Shown here one piece after another: positions 35,009 to 43,381 of a DNA stretch of 64,000 nt (positions are counted from its first letter, which is position 1; each line of letters begins with the position of its first letter). A model generated the notes under the pieces. That model saw nothing but the letters and a program-made list of their open reading frames with translations. It ran no database searches and was not told the DNA's origin. The DNA is from Gemmatimonadaceae bacterium (GTDB lineage Bacteria; Gemmatimonadota; Gemmatimonadetes; Gemmatimonadales; Gemmatimonadaceae). Both the position numbers and the translations under genes were made by a program. The stretch lies in assembly GCA_019637445.1 (NCBI GenBank), contig JAHBVS010000001.1, positions 2,019,586-2,083,585 of the forward strand. The letters are read 5' to 3'.

Positions 35009-36385
35009 TCACTCTACCCCGTTGATGCCGAGCCGGCGCATGCGGCGATACAGGTTCGGTCGATCCGTTTGCAGGCGGCGCGCGGCCTCGGCGACCACGC
35101 CGTTCGCGGCCTGCAGCGCCCGCTGGATCAGCAGGCGTTCATAGTCGTCGAGTTGGTCGGTCAGGCTGGTCTCCAACCGTGCAGCATCAGGCAGCGTTGC
35201 TGGCGCCGAGGTGGCGATGTCCGTGGCCGGCAGCACCTCGCGCACGTGTGCGGTCGAGATGCTCTGGCCGGCGTGCAGGATGCCGAGGCGCTCGACGATG
35301 TTGGCCAACTCGCGCACGTTGCCGGGCCAGCGATAGCGCGAGAGCGCGGTGACCGCCTCGTCGGACCACGCTGGTGGCGCCTGGCCGCTGCGCCTGCGGT
35401 ACATCATCGCGAAGTGCAGCACGAGGTCCGGGATGTCGCCGGGATGCTCGCGCAGCGCAGGCACCGCTATCGGGATGACGTTGAGTCGGAAGTACAGGTC
35501 TTCGCGAAAGCGTCCCTCGCGGACTTCCTTGGCCAGATCACGGTTGGTGGCGGCGAGCACGCGCACGTCCACCTTGATCGGCCGTCCGCCGCCCACGCGC
35601 TCGATCTCCCGCGCCTCGATGGCCCGCAGCAACTTGGCCTGGGCCTCGGCGCTCAGCTCACCGACCTCATCGAGCAGCAACGTGCCCGTGTGGGCCAGTT
35701 CAAAGCGGCCGATGCGCCGCTCGGTCGCACCGGTGAATGAGCCGCGCTCGTGGCCGAACATCTCGCTCTCCACGAGATCGCGCGGGATCGCGGCGCAGTT
35801 TACTCGGACGAAGGGCTTGTCGCGCCGCGCACTCTGCGCGTGGATGGCGGCGGCCACGAGCTCCTTGCCCGTGCCGGACTCGCCGGTGATCAACACGCGC
35901 GCCTCGCTGGGTGCCACGCGGGCGATCATCGCCTTCAGCGACTCCATGGCGGGACTGGTGCCGACGAGTTGGCCAGCCAACCCAAGATCGGCGCGCAGCG
36001 CACTGCGTTCGCGACGCGCCTGACGCAGCTCAAGCGCGCTGGACAGCGCAAGCAGCACGCCCTCTGGCGTCAGCGGCTTCTCGAGGAAGTTCACCGCGCC
36101 GAGACGTGTGGCCTTCACCGCATCGGCCAGTCCAGCACGCCCGGACATCATCACCACCGGTAGGTCCGGCGAGCGCTCACGGAGCTTCTCGAGCAGCTCG
36201 AGCCCGTCGGTGGGGTTCGGCATCATAAGGTCGAGCAACACAAGGTCGGGATCGACGTCCACGGCCTTGGCCAACCCCGCGGTTGCGTCGGGTGCGTCGT
36301 GGACCTCGAAGCCCTCGGCGCCGAGCAGTGCGCCCACCATGCGTCGGATATTCGGCTCGTCGTCGACGATCAGAACTGAAGGCAT
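35009..36385 (-). CDS. NtrC/NtrX-family sigma-54-dependent response regulator
   Basis: 458 residues. A receiver domain (1-120) has phospho-acceptor Asp52 in LVLLDLMMP. The AAA+ domain carries Walker A GESGTGKE, the sigma-54 contact loop GSFTGA, Walker [10 protein letters not shown] and the arginine-finger region. A Fis-type helix-turn-helix ends the protein ([19 protein letters not shown]). It should activate RpoN-dependent promoters when phosphorylated by the coupled kinase. The barrel gene follows directly, so feedback on its own operon is plausible. Confidence 0.93.
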   Translation of the reverse strand: MPSVLIVDDEPNIRRMVGALLGAEGFEVHDAPDATAGLAKAVDVDPDLVLLDLMMPNPTDGLELLEKLRERSPDLPVVMMSGRAGLADAVKATRLGAVNFLEKPLTPEGVLLALSSALELRQARRERSALRADLGLAGQLVGTSPAMESLKAMIARVAPSEARVLITGESGTGKELVAAAIHAQSARRDKPFVRVNCAAIPRDLVESEMFGHERGSFTGATERRIGRFELAHTGTLLLDEVGELSAEAQAKLLRAIEAREIERVGGGRPIKVDVRVLAATNRDLAKEVREGRFREDLYFRLNVIPIAVPALREHPGDIPDLVLHFAMMYRRRSGQAPPAWSDEAVTALSRYRWPGNVRELANIVERLGILHAGQSISTAHVREVLPATDIATSAPATLPDAARLETSLTDQLDDYERLLIQRALQAANGVVAEAARRLQTDRPNLYRRMRRLGINGVE

Positions 36386-36418
36386 GGCGTTAGGCCGAGA
36401 GTGTCGAAGGGCTGCGCA

Positions 36419-36694
36419 TCAAGCGTCGCGCTCCCGCGGGAGTGCCGCCGGCGCCTTCTCGCGCTCGGCCAGCAGCTTCGTCACGAAACGCTGGGCCTCC
36501 GCGATGCGCTCGACCTCGACCGCCATCGTGTCGATAGCCGTCTCCATTCGGGCGAGGCGTTCGTCGAGTTGCGTCACGATCTTCGGAGGCTGATTGTCGC
36601 GCCTGCGGTTCCAGCCGCGGATCAGCGGGATGCCGAGACTGAGCACGATCACCGTAAAGAAGAATCCGCCAATGGCGAGAATGTCCTCGGTCAT
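36419..36694 (-). CDS. Small membrane-anchored coiled-coil protein
   Basis: 91 residues: one membrane helix (about 6-25, ILAIGGFFFTVIVLSLGIPL), a basic turn (RGWNRRRDN), then a predicted coiled coil (QLDERLARMETAIDTMAVEV and onward). Its ATG overlaps the kinase stop (ATGA at 36691-36694), and the response regulator starts 33 bases past its stop. It could be an accessory or scaffold for the kinase/regulator pair. The same layout (anchor plus coiled coil) is common in phage-shock-like small proteins, but no family can be fixed. Confidence 0.7.
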   Translation of the reverse strand: MTEDILAIGGFFFTVIVLSLGIPLIRGWNRRRDNQPPKIVTQLDERLARMETAIDTMAVEVERIAEAQRFVTKLLAEREKAPAALPRERDA

Positions 36695-37914
36695 CCAACC
36701 TCCGCGTGGGCGTCGCCAGACGACGCCGGAATGTGCAGGGTGATTTCCGTCCCCTCGCCGGGAACGCTGGAGGCGCCCACGCGGCCGCCGTGCGAGAGGA
36801 CGGTCTGTTTGACGATGGCAAGCCCGAGTCCGGTGCCGCCTGTCTTGGCCGTCACGTAGGGATCCCAGATGCGGTCGAGGGCCTCCGCCGCGATGCCGAT
36901 GCCGTTGTCCCGTACGCTGAGCGACACCTCGCCGTTTCGCGCGGCCACCACGATGCGCACACGACCGCGACCATCGGTGGCGTCCACGGCATTCAGCAGC
37001 ACGTTGGCCAGTGCGCGCAGCAGGGCGTCGTGCTGGCCGCGCACGAGGGGAACGCCATCGCCTTCCACCGTGACTTCGTGCGACATGGACGCCGGCAAGG
37101 TGGCGCGGATGGTCTCGCGGGCGAGGTCGGCAAGATCGAGCTCGGCCGTCGGGCCCTCGGGCAGGCGTCCGAACTGCGCGAAGTTGCGGGCCATCGCTTC
37201 GAGGCGCGCCGTCTCGGTGTCGAGCACGCCGAGCGTGTCGGCGTGCTCCGGCCCGACCTTGCTGCGCAGGGCTGCCAAGGCGAAACGAATGGGCGTGAGC
37301 GGATTCTTGAGCTCGTGGGCCACCTGGCGCGCCGACTCCCGGAACGCGGAGAGCCGCTCGGCCTCGATGGCGGCCCGCCGGCCTTCCTCGAGTTGCGCGG
37401 CCATGGTCCGCATCCGGTCGCGCAGGACACCGAACTCGGGCGCGCCCTTCGATTCGCGATCCGTGGGCAGGGGTAACCGATCGCCCTCGGCAATGCGGTC
37501 GGCCCAGCCGACCAGCTCATCGAGCGGACGCGAGAGTTGTCGACTCAGGTGGCCGGCCACGCGCGATGCCACGAACGTGAGCACCGCGAGCACCAGCAGC
37601 CCCAGTACCAGGAGCAGCACCGCCGTCCGTTCGGCGAGGAACGAGAATCGCCGCGCCTGCACCCGTGACTCGCCGAGATTGGCCTCGTGCTCCGACAGCA
37701 ACTCTAGGGTCCGCGGGTCCTGCGGGGCCGTCCGCGCGGCCTCGATGGCGCGCTGGCCTCCCTCGGCCACCGCCTCCCAGGCCGCCTCGCCGCTGAAGCG
37801 GGGGAGCAAGCGGGCCGCGACACCGGACCACGCCAACGTCAGCACAATCGCCGGAATGAAGGCGAACAGGGCCAGGATGACGAAGAGCCGGGTGCGGAAA
37901 CGGGGCTGGCGCAC
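36691..37914 (-). CDS. NtrY-like membrane sensor histidine kinase
   Basis: 407 residues. Helices at about 10-34 and 97-118 enclose a short periplasmic loop of about 60 residues. HAMP (about 120-175) follows, then the dimerisation/phospho-acceptor helix with His200 in QVAHELKNPLTP. The ATPase domain has N-box VLLNAVDATD, G1 RDNGIGI, and G2 TGGTGLGLAIVKQ. There is no PAS domain, unlike classical NtrY. It is the first gene of the minus operon ending with the DUF4390-like gene. Confidence 0.9.
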   Translation of the reverse strand: MRQPRFRTRLFVILALFAFIPAIVLTLAWSGVAARLLPRFSGEAAWEAVAEGGQRAIEAARTAPQDPRTLELLSEHEANLGESRVQARRFSFLAERTAVLLLVLGLLVLAVLTFVASRVAGHLSRQLSRPLDELVGWADRIAEGDRLPLPTDRESKGAPEFGVLRDRMRTMAAQLEEGRRAAIEAERLSAFRESARQVAHELKNPLTPIRFALAALRSKVGPEHADTLGVLDTETARLEAMARNFAQFGRLPEGPTAELDLADLARETIRATLPASMSHEVTVEGDGVPLVRGQHDALLRALANVLLNAVDATDGRGRVRIVVAARNGEVSLSVRDNGIGIAAEALDRIWDPYVTAKTGGTGLGLAIVKQTVLSHGGRVGASSVPGEGTEITLHIPASSGDAHAEVG

Positions 37915-37969
37915 CCCCCAAGTCTAGGCGGTTGGAGGCCCCGCCGCAGGGGCGGAAGTGCCCACCCCA

Positions 37970-37998
37970 CTGACATTTGCGCCCTGTCCGACTAATAT
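37970..37998 (+). promoter_or_regulatory. Sigma-70-type promoter for the NYN gene
   Basis: CTGACA (37970-37975, 5 of 6 to TTGACA), a 17-base spacer, and TAATAT (37993-37998, 4 of 6 to TATAAT). This is the best housekeeping-type promoter I can see in the window. Transcription would begin near 38005 and leave a leader of about 130 bases before the ATG at 38136. Confidence 0.6.
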
Positions 37999-38004
37999 TC
38001 GAGG

Positions 38005-38135
38005 CGGGACGCGCTCGGCGCGTCGATGATCTGCTGCCCACACGGTGCGCGCGACCATCGGCACGTCTAGCTGGCGAACCCCCCTACCGGCGGAAGGCGC
38101 CGGCACTCATTCGGCGCTAGACGCCAGGATTTCAG
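38005..38135 (+). promoter_or_regulatory. Structured 5' leader of the NYN gene
   Basis: Between the predicted start point and the ATG the leader can pair CGTCTAGC (38064-38071) with GCTAGACG (38116-38123). This encloses an inner CCGGC/GCCGG hairpin near 38087-38103. The closing arm ends 12 bases before the ATG. The leader does not match a riboswitch class I know. It could control translation, perhaps through the RNA-associated protein it precedes. Confidence 0.4.
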
Positions 38136-39803
38136 ATGCACCAACGTTCCGCTGCAGCCGCAGCCGTGCGCCCCGCGCGCGGTGCGGTGACCCCCGTCCA
38201 CCGGGGGCCGCAGGCGAGCGCGCTCGGCACCACAACTGCCCACGCGCCCAACGCCGCCCTGCTCATCGATTTCGACAACGTCACGATGGGTATCCGCTCC
38301 GATCTTCAGACGGAGCTCCGTAACCTCCTCAGCAGCTCCATCATCTCGGGCAAGGTCGCCGTCCAGCGTGCCTACGCCGACTGGCGCCGCTACCCGCAGT
38401 ACATCGTGCCGCTGAGCGAGTCGTCGATCGACCTCATCTTCGCGCCGGCCTACGGCTCGTCGAAGAAGAACGCGACGGACATCCGCCTTGCGGTGGACGC
38501 CATCGAACTGGTGTTCACGCGTCCGGAGATCGGTACCTACATCCTGCTCTCTGGCGACTCCGACTTCTCGTCGCTCGTGCTCAAGCTCAAGGAGTACGGC
38601 AAGTACGTGATCGGCGTCGGCATCCGCGAGAGCTCGAGCGACCTGCTCGTGCAGAACTGCGACGAGTACTACTCGTACAACGCGCTCGCCGGCCTCGTGA
38701 AGAGCGGCGACGAGCCCAGCACCAAAAAGTGGGATCCCTGGGAGCTGGTGACCGAGGCCATCGGTCGCATGCAGAAGAACGGCGACGTTATGCGCGCCGA
38801 CCGCCTGAAGCAGGTGATGCAGGAGATCGACGCGACCTTCGACGAGAAGGACCTTGGCATGTCGAAGTTCTCGCGCTTCTGCATGGAGGCCGCGCAGAAG
38901 GGCCTCTTGCACGTGGCCAAGCTGGAGAACGGCCAGCTCGAGGTCGGGCCGGCGAAGAAGGGCGCCGAGGCCGCGAAGGCGGCCGAGCCGCGCGCCGAGC
39001 GTCCCGAGCGCGGTGAACGCGCCGAAGGCGAGGAGCGTGAGGGCCGTGGTCGGCGCGGGCGTCGTGGCCGCGGTGGCCGTGGTCGCGACCGCGAGGACCG
39101 CAAGACGCCGCCCGAAGGCGCCGAGCCCGTGGCGGCCGAGGCGGCCAAGCCCGCCGTCGCCGCTCCGGCGGAAGACAGCACGATCGGCGTGTCGGGCATC
39201 CGCCTGACGCGCGATGAGGCCTTCGGGCTCGTGCGCGATGCCGTCGCCGCCGTGACGGCTGGCGACGATCCCGTGCCGAGCGAGACGGTCCGCGCCAAGG
39301 CCTTCGAGCTACTCGGTCGCGACTCGGAGTCGCTGTCGTCGCGCAACTTCGCGCGCATCCTGAAGGACGCGCACGATGCCGGCCTGCTCGACCTGCGCAA
39401 GCGTGGTGAGGCCTTCGAGGTGACGGCCGTGGCCGCCGCCAGCATCGCTGACCAGTTGGCCGTGGCCGAGGCGGCGCATACACCGGCTGCCGCGCCGGCG
39501 GCGCCCGCCCCCCGTGGAATGGGCCCGCGCGGAATCCCGAGCAAGGGTCGTGGCGGCAAGGCGCCGCCGCCGAACCTCCTCCTGCTCGGCGTGGTCGAGG
39601 ACGCGCCGGCGGCGAAGTCAGAGTCGGCGGCCGACGAGCCCAAGGCCGAGGAGAAGAAGCCGGCCAAGAAGACGCGGGCCAAGAAGACGGCGTCCAAGTC
39701 GGCGACCAAGGCCGAGTCCAACGGCGCCAAGCCGAAGGCGAAGCGCGCGGCCAAGAAGACGAAGAAGGCCGACAAGGTCGAGGCCGAAGCGACGGCCGAG
39801 TAG
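38136..39803 (+). CDS. NYN (LabA/DUF88) domain protein with OST-HTH domains and a histone-H1-like tail
   Basis: 555 residues. The NYN/PIN-like domain spans about 40-185 with acidic residues Asp45 and Asp47 (LLIDFDNV), Asp115 and Asp141/Asp143 (LSGDSDF), typical of a metal-dependent RNase fold. OST-HTH/LOTUS-type domains are at about 200-270 and 355-430. Between them lies an Arg/Gly run (303-318) like an RGG box. The last about 50 residues are Lys/Ala-rich (KKPAKKTRAKKTASKSATK), like histone H1. It is probably RNA-binding and possibly cuts RNA. It has its own promoter and terminator and stands alone. Confidence 0.85.
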   Translation: MHQRSAAAAAVRPARGAVTPVHRGPQASALGTTTAHAPNAALLIDFDNVTMGIRSDLQTELRNLLSSSIISGKVAVQRAYADWRRYPQYIVPLSESSIDLIFAPAYGSSKKNATDIRLAVDAIELVFTRPEIGTYILLSGDSDFSSLVLKLKEYGKYVIGVGIRESSSDLLVQNCDEYYSYNALAGLVKSGDEPSTKKWDPWELVTEAIGRMQKNGDVMRADRLKQVMQEIDATFDEKDLGMSKFSRFCMEAAQKGLLHVAKLENGQLEVGPAKKGAEAAKAAEPRAERPERGERAEGEEREGRGRRGRRGRGGRGRDREDRKTPPEGAEPVAAEAAKPAVAAPAEDSTIGVSGIRLTRDEAFGLVRDAVAAVTAGDDPVPSETVRAKAFELLGRDSESLSSRNFARILKDAHDAGLLDLRKRGEAFEVTAVAAASIADQLAVAEAAHTPAAAPAAPAPRGMGPRGIPSKGRGGKAPPPNLLLLGVVEDAPAAKSESAADEPKAEEKKPAKKTRAKKTASKSATKAESNGAKPKAKRAAKKTKKADKVEAEATAE

Positions 39804-39826
39804 CCGTCGTCCGGTGGGAAGGCGAA

Positions 39827-39870
39827 GAGGCGGGGCGCACCGAATCCGGTGTGCCCCGCCTCTGTTTTTT
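39827..39870 (+). terminator. Strong intrinsic terminator after the NYN gene
   Basis: A 15-bp stem (39827-39841 with 39848-39862, one G-T pair), loop GAATCC, and then TGTTTTTT (39863-39870). It closes the monocistronic NYN unit and points towards the convergent rhodanese gene. Confidence 0.92.
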
Positions 39871-39916
39871 CTTCTGGCCCCGCGCAGTCTGGACTCGAGG
39901 TCCCCGCCGTCGGCCC

Positions 39917-40876
39917 TTAGGGGCGCGACGAGCGTTGCCCCTCGACGGGAAGGTTCGCGTCCCGGCTCCATTCATCGAACGACCCATCGTACAGGGTCAC
40001 GTCGCGCCCGAGGGTGCGCAGCGCGAAGTAAGCCCATGACGCCTGCAGCCCGATGTGGCAGTAGGTGGTCAGCGCCTCGTTGGCGCCGATGCCGGCGACA
40101 CCGAGCATGCGCTCGAGCTCGGCCCGCGGCTTGAGCAGCCCGCGGTCGTCCACGACGGAGTTGAAAGGCAGGTTCACCGCCGACGCAATGTGGCCGCCGC
40201 GCGGCATGCCGTTGGCGCGCGTGTCCCCGTAGAACTCCGGCGTGCGCGCGTCCACCAGCCGACGGCCGCGGCCTTGGGCCGCGGCGAGCACGGAGTCGCG
40301 CGTGGCGACGAGCCCCTGCACGGGACGCACCTCGATGTCACCCGGGGCCGTCGCGGCCGGCCGCCGTCCAGACGCATCGGGGCCGGTAGCCGTGGCAGGT
40401 GCGCCTGAACGCAACGGTTGATTGGCGGCCTGCCACGCCGGCAAGCCGCCATCGAGCACGGCCACGCGCCCGCGCAGGCCCGCCCACTCCAGCGTGAAGA
40501 ACGCACGTCCCGCCATGTGGAATCGTCTCGCGTCGTCGAACACGATCACGACGCGCGAGTCGTTGCGGAGGCCGAGTGCACGCAGGTCGGCCTGCAGGCG
40601 CTCCGGGCTCGGCAACTCGAGTCGTAGGCCGCCCTCCGTCATTGGCGCCGAGAGCACGCCCTGGTAGTCCAGCCGCCGCGCACCGGGAATGTGCGCCGCG
40701 GTGAAGGACGAATCGTCGCCGAGCTGCAGGACAATGAGTCCTGGCTGCGCGAGCGAGGCGGCGAGCCACTCGACACTCACAGCGGGCGGCAGGTCGCCGC
40801 TCTGCGCCTCGGTGGCAACCGGCGCAGCCGCGCAGGCCGCCGCCAACGCCAGCAAATACACAGACGGTAGCCTCAC
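39917..40876 (-). CDS. Periplasmic two-domain rhodanese-type sulfurtransferase
   Basis: 319 residues with a signal peptide (1-24, ends VATEA-Q). Two rhodanese repeats: an inactive first one (about 33-150, HIPGARRLDY) and an active second one (about 170-310) with the persulfide Cys273 in TYCHIGLQASW. The six-residue loop fits a thiosulfate/mercaptopyruvate sulfurtransferase. GTG overlaps the kbl stop (GTGA at 40873-40876). An exported sulfurtransferase coupled to a glycine/threonine enzyme is unusual. Confidence 0.88.
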   Translation of the reverse strand: MRLPSVYLLALAAACAAAPVATEAQSGDLPPAVSVEWLAASLAQPGLIVLQLGDDSSFTAAHIPGARRLDYQGVLSAPMTEGGLRLELPSPERLQADLRALGLRNDSRVVIVFDDARRFHMAGRAFFTLEWAGLRGRVAVLDGGLPAWQAANQPLRSGAPATATGPDASGRRPAATAPGDIEVRPVQGLVATRDSVLAAAQGRGRRLVDARTPEFYGDTRANGMPRGGHIASAVNLPFNSVVDDRGLLKPRAELERMLGVAGIGANEALTTYCHIGLQASWAYFALRTLGRDVTLYDGSFDEWSRDANLPVEGQRSSRP

Positions 40877-42075
40877 TTGATCACTCCCGTCTTGAGCCCA
40901 ACCTTCCGGATCGCCGCCACCGCGCGCTCGAGGTCCTCGCGAGTGTGCGCCGCCGAGATCTGGCAGCGCAGCCGCGCCGTCCCCTGCGGCACCACCGGGA
41001 AGCCGAAGCCGGTGACGAAGATGCCCTCGTCGAGCAGCAGTTCGCTCATCCGGATGGCATCGGCGGTCTCTCCGATGATGATCGGCACGATCGGCGTGTC
41101 GCCGTCAAGCGGCGAGAAGCCCGCCTCCTTGATGGCGTTGCGGAACCAGACCGCGTTCTCGCGCAGCAGGCGCACGCGCTCGGGATGCGCCTCGATGAAC
41201 TCGATGCTGGCCAGCGCGCTGGCCGCCACGGTGGGCGGCAGGGCGTTGGAGAAGAGCTGCGGCCGCGAGCGCTGCGTTAGCGAGTCGCAGAGCGCCGCCG
41301 GTCCGGCCACGAACCCGCCCGCCGCACCGCCGAGCGCCTTGCCGAGCGTGGAGGTGATCACGTCCACCTCGCCGAGCACGCCGAAGTGCTCCGCTGTGCC
41401 GCGGCCCTTGTCGCCCAGCACGCCGGTGGCGTGCGAGTCGTCCATGATGAGCACGGCGTCGTGGTCGCGGGCGATCTGGATGAGCTCGGGCAGCTTGGCC
41501 ACGCTGCCTTCCATGGAGAAGACGCCGTCGGTCCAGATCAGCCGCCGCTTGGCGGCCTTGTTGGCCGAGAGCTTGGCGACGAGGTCATCGAGGTCCGAGT
41601 GCTTGTAGACGGCGGTGCTGCACTTGGTGATGGACTTGGCGAGCCGGATGGAGTCGATGATCGACGCGTGGTTCAGCGCGTCGGAGATCACGAAGTCGCC
41701 TTCCTGTACCACGCTGGCGGTGAGGCCCTCGTTGGCGTTCCAAGCGGACACGTAGCTCATTGAGGCCTCCGTCCCGACGAAGCGCGCGATCGCCGTCTCC
41801 AGCTCGCGGTGCACGGTGAAGGTGCCGCAGATGAAGCGCACGCTGCCGGTCCCGGCACCGAACTTCTTGAGCCCCTCTATTCCGGCTTCGACCACGGCAG
41901 GTTCGTCGCAGAGCCCGAGGTAGTTGTTCGACGAGAGGATCAGCACCTCGCCGCGCCCCTCCATCTGCACGCGCGCCGACTGCGGCGAGTCCAGATGGTT
42001 GAGCTTCTTGTACGTGCCGGCGGCCTTGAGGGCGTCGAGTTCTGTCTGGAGTCCGGAGACAAATGCCTTGTTCAT
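40873..42075 (-). CDS. kbl: 2-amino-3-ketobutyrate CoA ligase (glycine C-acetyltransferase)
   Basis: 400 residues from ATG 42073-42075; 12 more upstream residues would lie inside the inverted-repeat element, so they are rejected. Alpha-oxoamine synthase: SSNNYLGLCDEPAV, GTGSVRFICGTFTVHRELE, DALNHASIIDSIRL, MDDSHATGVLGDKGRG, and the PLP lysine in ITSTLGKALGGAAGG. It splits 2-amino-3-ketobutyrate from Tdh into glycine and acetyl-CoA. tdh lies upstream on the same strand with a 192-base gap that contains the element. Confidence 0.95.
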   Translation of the reverse strand: MNKAFVSGLQTELDALKAAGTYKKLNHLDSPQSARVQMEGRGEVLILSSNNYLGLCDEPAVVEAGIEGLKKFGAGTGSVRFICGTFTVHRELETAIARFVGTEASMSYVSAWNANEGLTASVVQEGDFVISDALNHASIIDSIRLAKSITKCSTAVYKHSDLDDLVAKLSANKAAKRRLIWTDGVFSMEGSVAKLPELIQIARDHDAVLIMDDSHATGVLGDKGRGTAEHFGVLGEVDVITSTLGKALGGAAGGFVAGPAALCDSLTQRSRPQLFSNALPPTVAASALASIEFIEAHPERVRLLRENAVWFRNAIKEAGFSPLDGDTPIVPIIIGETADAIRMSELLLDEGIFVTGFGFPVVPQGTARLRCQISAAHTREDLERAVAAIRKVGLKTGVIK

Positions 42076-42104
42076 TCTGGCTTCTTTGTATGGATGGAAA
42101 CTGA

Positions 42105-42261
42105 TTGCCACAGAGGCACAGAGACACAGAGGACTACAACAAACTAAGGGGGTCAGGGCGGACAGATCTGTCCACCCGGACCCCCAAGATGCTCACTCGA
42201 ACGGCACAGAGGTGGTCAAGCGGAGCCCCGATCCCTCTGTGTCTCTGTGCCTCTGTGGCAA
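42105..42261. repeat. 157-bp palindromic element with 28-bp perfect terminal inverted repeats
   Basis: Arms 42105-42132 and 42234-42261 are exact reverse complements over 28 bases and mismatch immediately inside and outside. Each arm contains three copies of an 8-base unit, CACAGAGR, in tandem. A second nested palindrome lies at 42148-42185. A further CACAGAGG copy sits at 42205-42212. The element fills most of the tdh-kbl gap and encodes nothing. It looks like a non-autonomous miniature element (MITE-like). CACAGAG/GCAGAGG-type repeats recur in many bacterial genomes, as far as I recall. Confidence 0.85.
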
Positions 42262-42267
42262 AGCAGT

Positions 42268-43296
42268 TCAGGCAATCTCGAAGACCACCTTTCCGGCCTC
42301 GCCCGACTTGATCACGGCAATCGCTTCCGCATGCTGCTCCAGCGGGAACCGGTGCGTGATCACCGGCGTCGGATCGAACTGCCCCGAGCGCAGGAACTGC
42401 GTCATCTGGATCCAGGTGTCGTACATACGCCGGCCGACCACGCCGTAGATCGTGACGCCCTTGAAGATCACTTCCGTGGCGAAGTCCACGTCCATTGGCT
42501 TCGCGGGGATGCCCAGCATCTGCACGCGGCCGTCCACGCGGACCAGCTTGAAGGCCTGATGGATCGCCGCCGGGACGCCGCTCATCTCCAGCACCACGTC
42601 CACGCCCAGTCCCTGTGTGGCCGCACTGACGGCCGCGTCTGCGTCCTTCGGATGCACCGCGCTGTGCGCGCCCATCGCCGTCGCCAAGGCCAGTCGCTTC
42701 GGGTTCACATCGCTGGCCACGATGTGCGAGGCGCCCGCCGCCTTGGCGATGCCCACCGCGAAGATGCCGATCGGGCCGCAACCCGTGACCAGCACCGTCT
42801 TGCCCGGCAGGTTCGTGCCGTGGAGCGCCGTGTGGAAGGCGTTGCCCATCGGGTCGTGGATGCCGCCGATCTCGTAGGGCACGTTGTCGTCCAGCGGCCA
42901 CACATTGGTGGCCGGCATCGCGATGTAGTCCGCGAACGCGCCGTCGCGGTCCACGCCGATGATCTTCGTGTTCGGGCAGACGTGCGCGTTGCCCGTGCGG
43001 CAGAGGTGGCACATCCCGCAGACGATGTGTCCCTCGGCCGTCACGCGGTCGCCCACCTTCACATCTGTGACCAAGGCGCCCACCTTCTCCACCTGGCCGG
43101 CGAACTCGTGGCCGACCACGAAGGGAGGCCGGCAGCGACCCTGGGCCCAGGCGTCCCACTCGTGGATGTGCACGTCCGTGCCGCAGACACCGGCCCGGTG
43201 GACACGGATCAAGACTTCATCGGCCCGGATCTCCGGGATGGGGACTTCCTTCAGTACAAACCCCGCGGCGGGGGATTCCTTTACCAGTGCGCGCAC
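42268..43296 (-). CDS. tdh: L-threonine 3-dehydrogenase
   Basis: 342 residues from GTG 43294-43296 (MRALVKESPAAG), which matches the family length of about 341; a TTG at 43308 would add 4. Zinc medium-chain dehydrogenase: catalytic zinc Cys in AGVCGTDVHIHEWD and His in VVGHEFAGQV, structural zinc in CGMCHLCRTGNAHVC, and NAD-binding VTGCGPIGIFAVG. It oxidises threonine to 2-amino-3-ketobutyrate, the substrate of Kbl. It is divergent from the kinase at 43382. Confidence 0.95.
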   Translation of the reverse strand: MRALVKESPAAGFVLKEVPIPEIRADEVLIRVHRAGVCGTDVHIHEWDAWAQGRCRPPFVVGHEFAGQVEKVGALVTDVKVGDRVTAEGHIVCGMCHLCRTGNAHVCPNTKIIGVDRDGAFADYIAMPATNVWPLDDNVPYEIGGIHDPMGNAFHTALHGTNLPGKTVLVTGCGPIGIFAVGIAKAAGASHIVASDVNPKRLALATAMGAHSAVHPKDADAAVSAATQGLGVDVVLEMSGVPAAIHQAFKLVRVDGRVQMLGIPAKPMDVDFATEVIFKGVTIYGVVGRRMYDTWIQMTQFLRSGQFDPTPVITHRFPLEQHAEAIAVIKSGEAGKVVFEIA

Positions 43297-43381
43297 GCAG
43301 AAACTCAAGAATTGTGGGTGGTTGAGCGATACTGAAACGTCGCCCCGCAGGTCAGGGGATGAAAGGGGCGAAGGGCAATCG

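Noticed and set aside
38005-38135. Known riboswitch class in the NYN leader
   Set aside because: I could not match the paired elements to any class I know, so it is listed only as a structured leader.
42105-42261. Repeated CACAGAG units considered as a CRISPR array
   Set aside because: Units are 8 bases, directly adjacent, with no spacers and in inverted halves.
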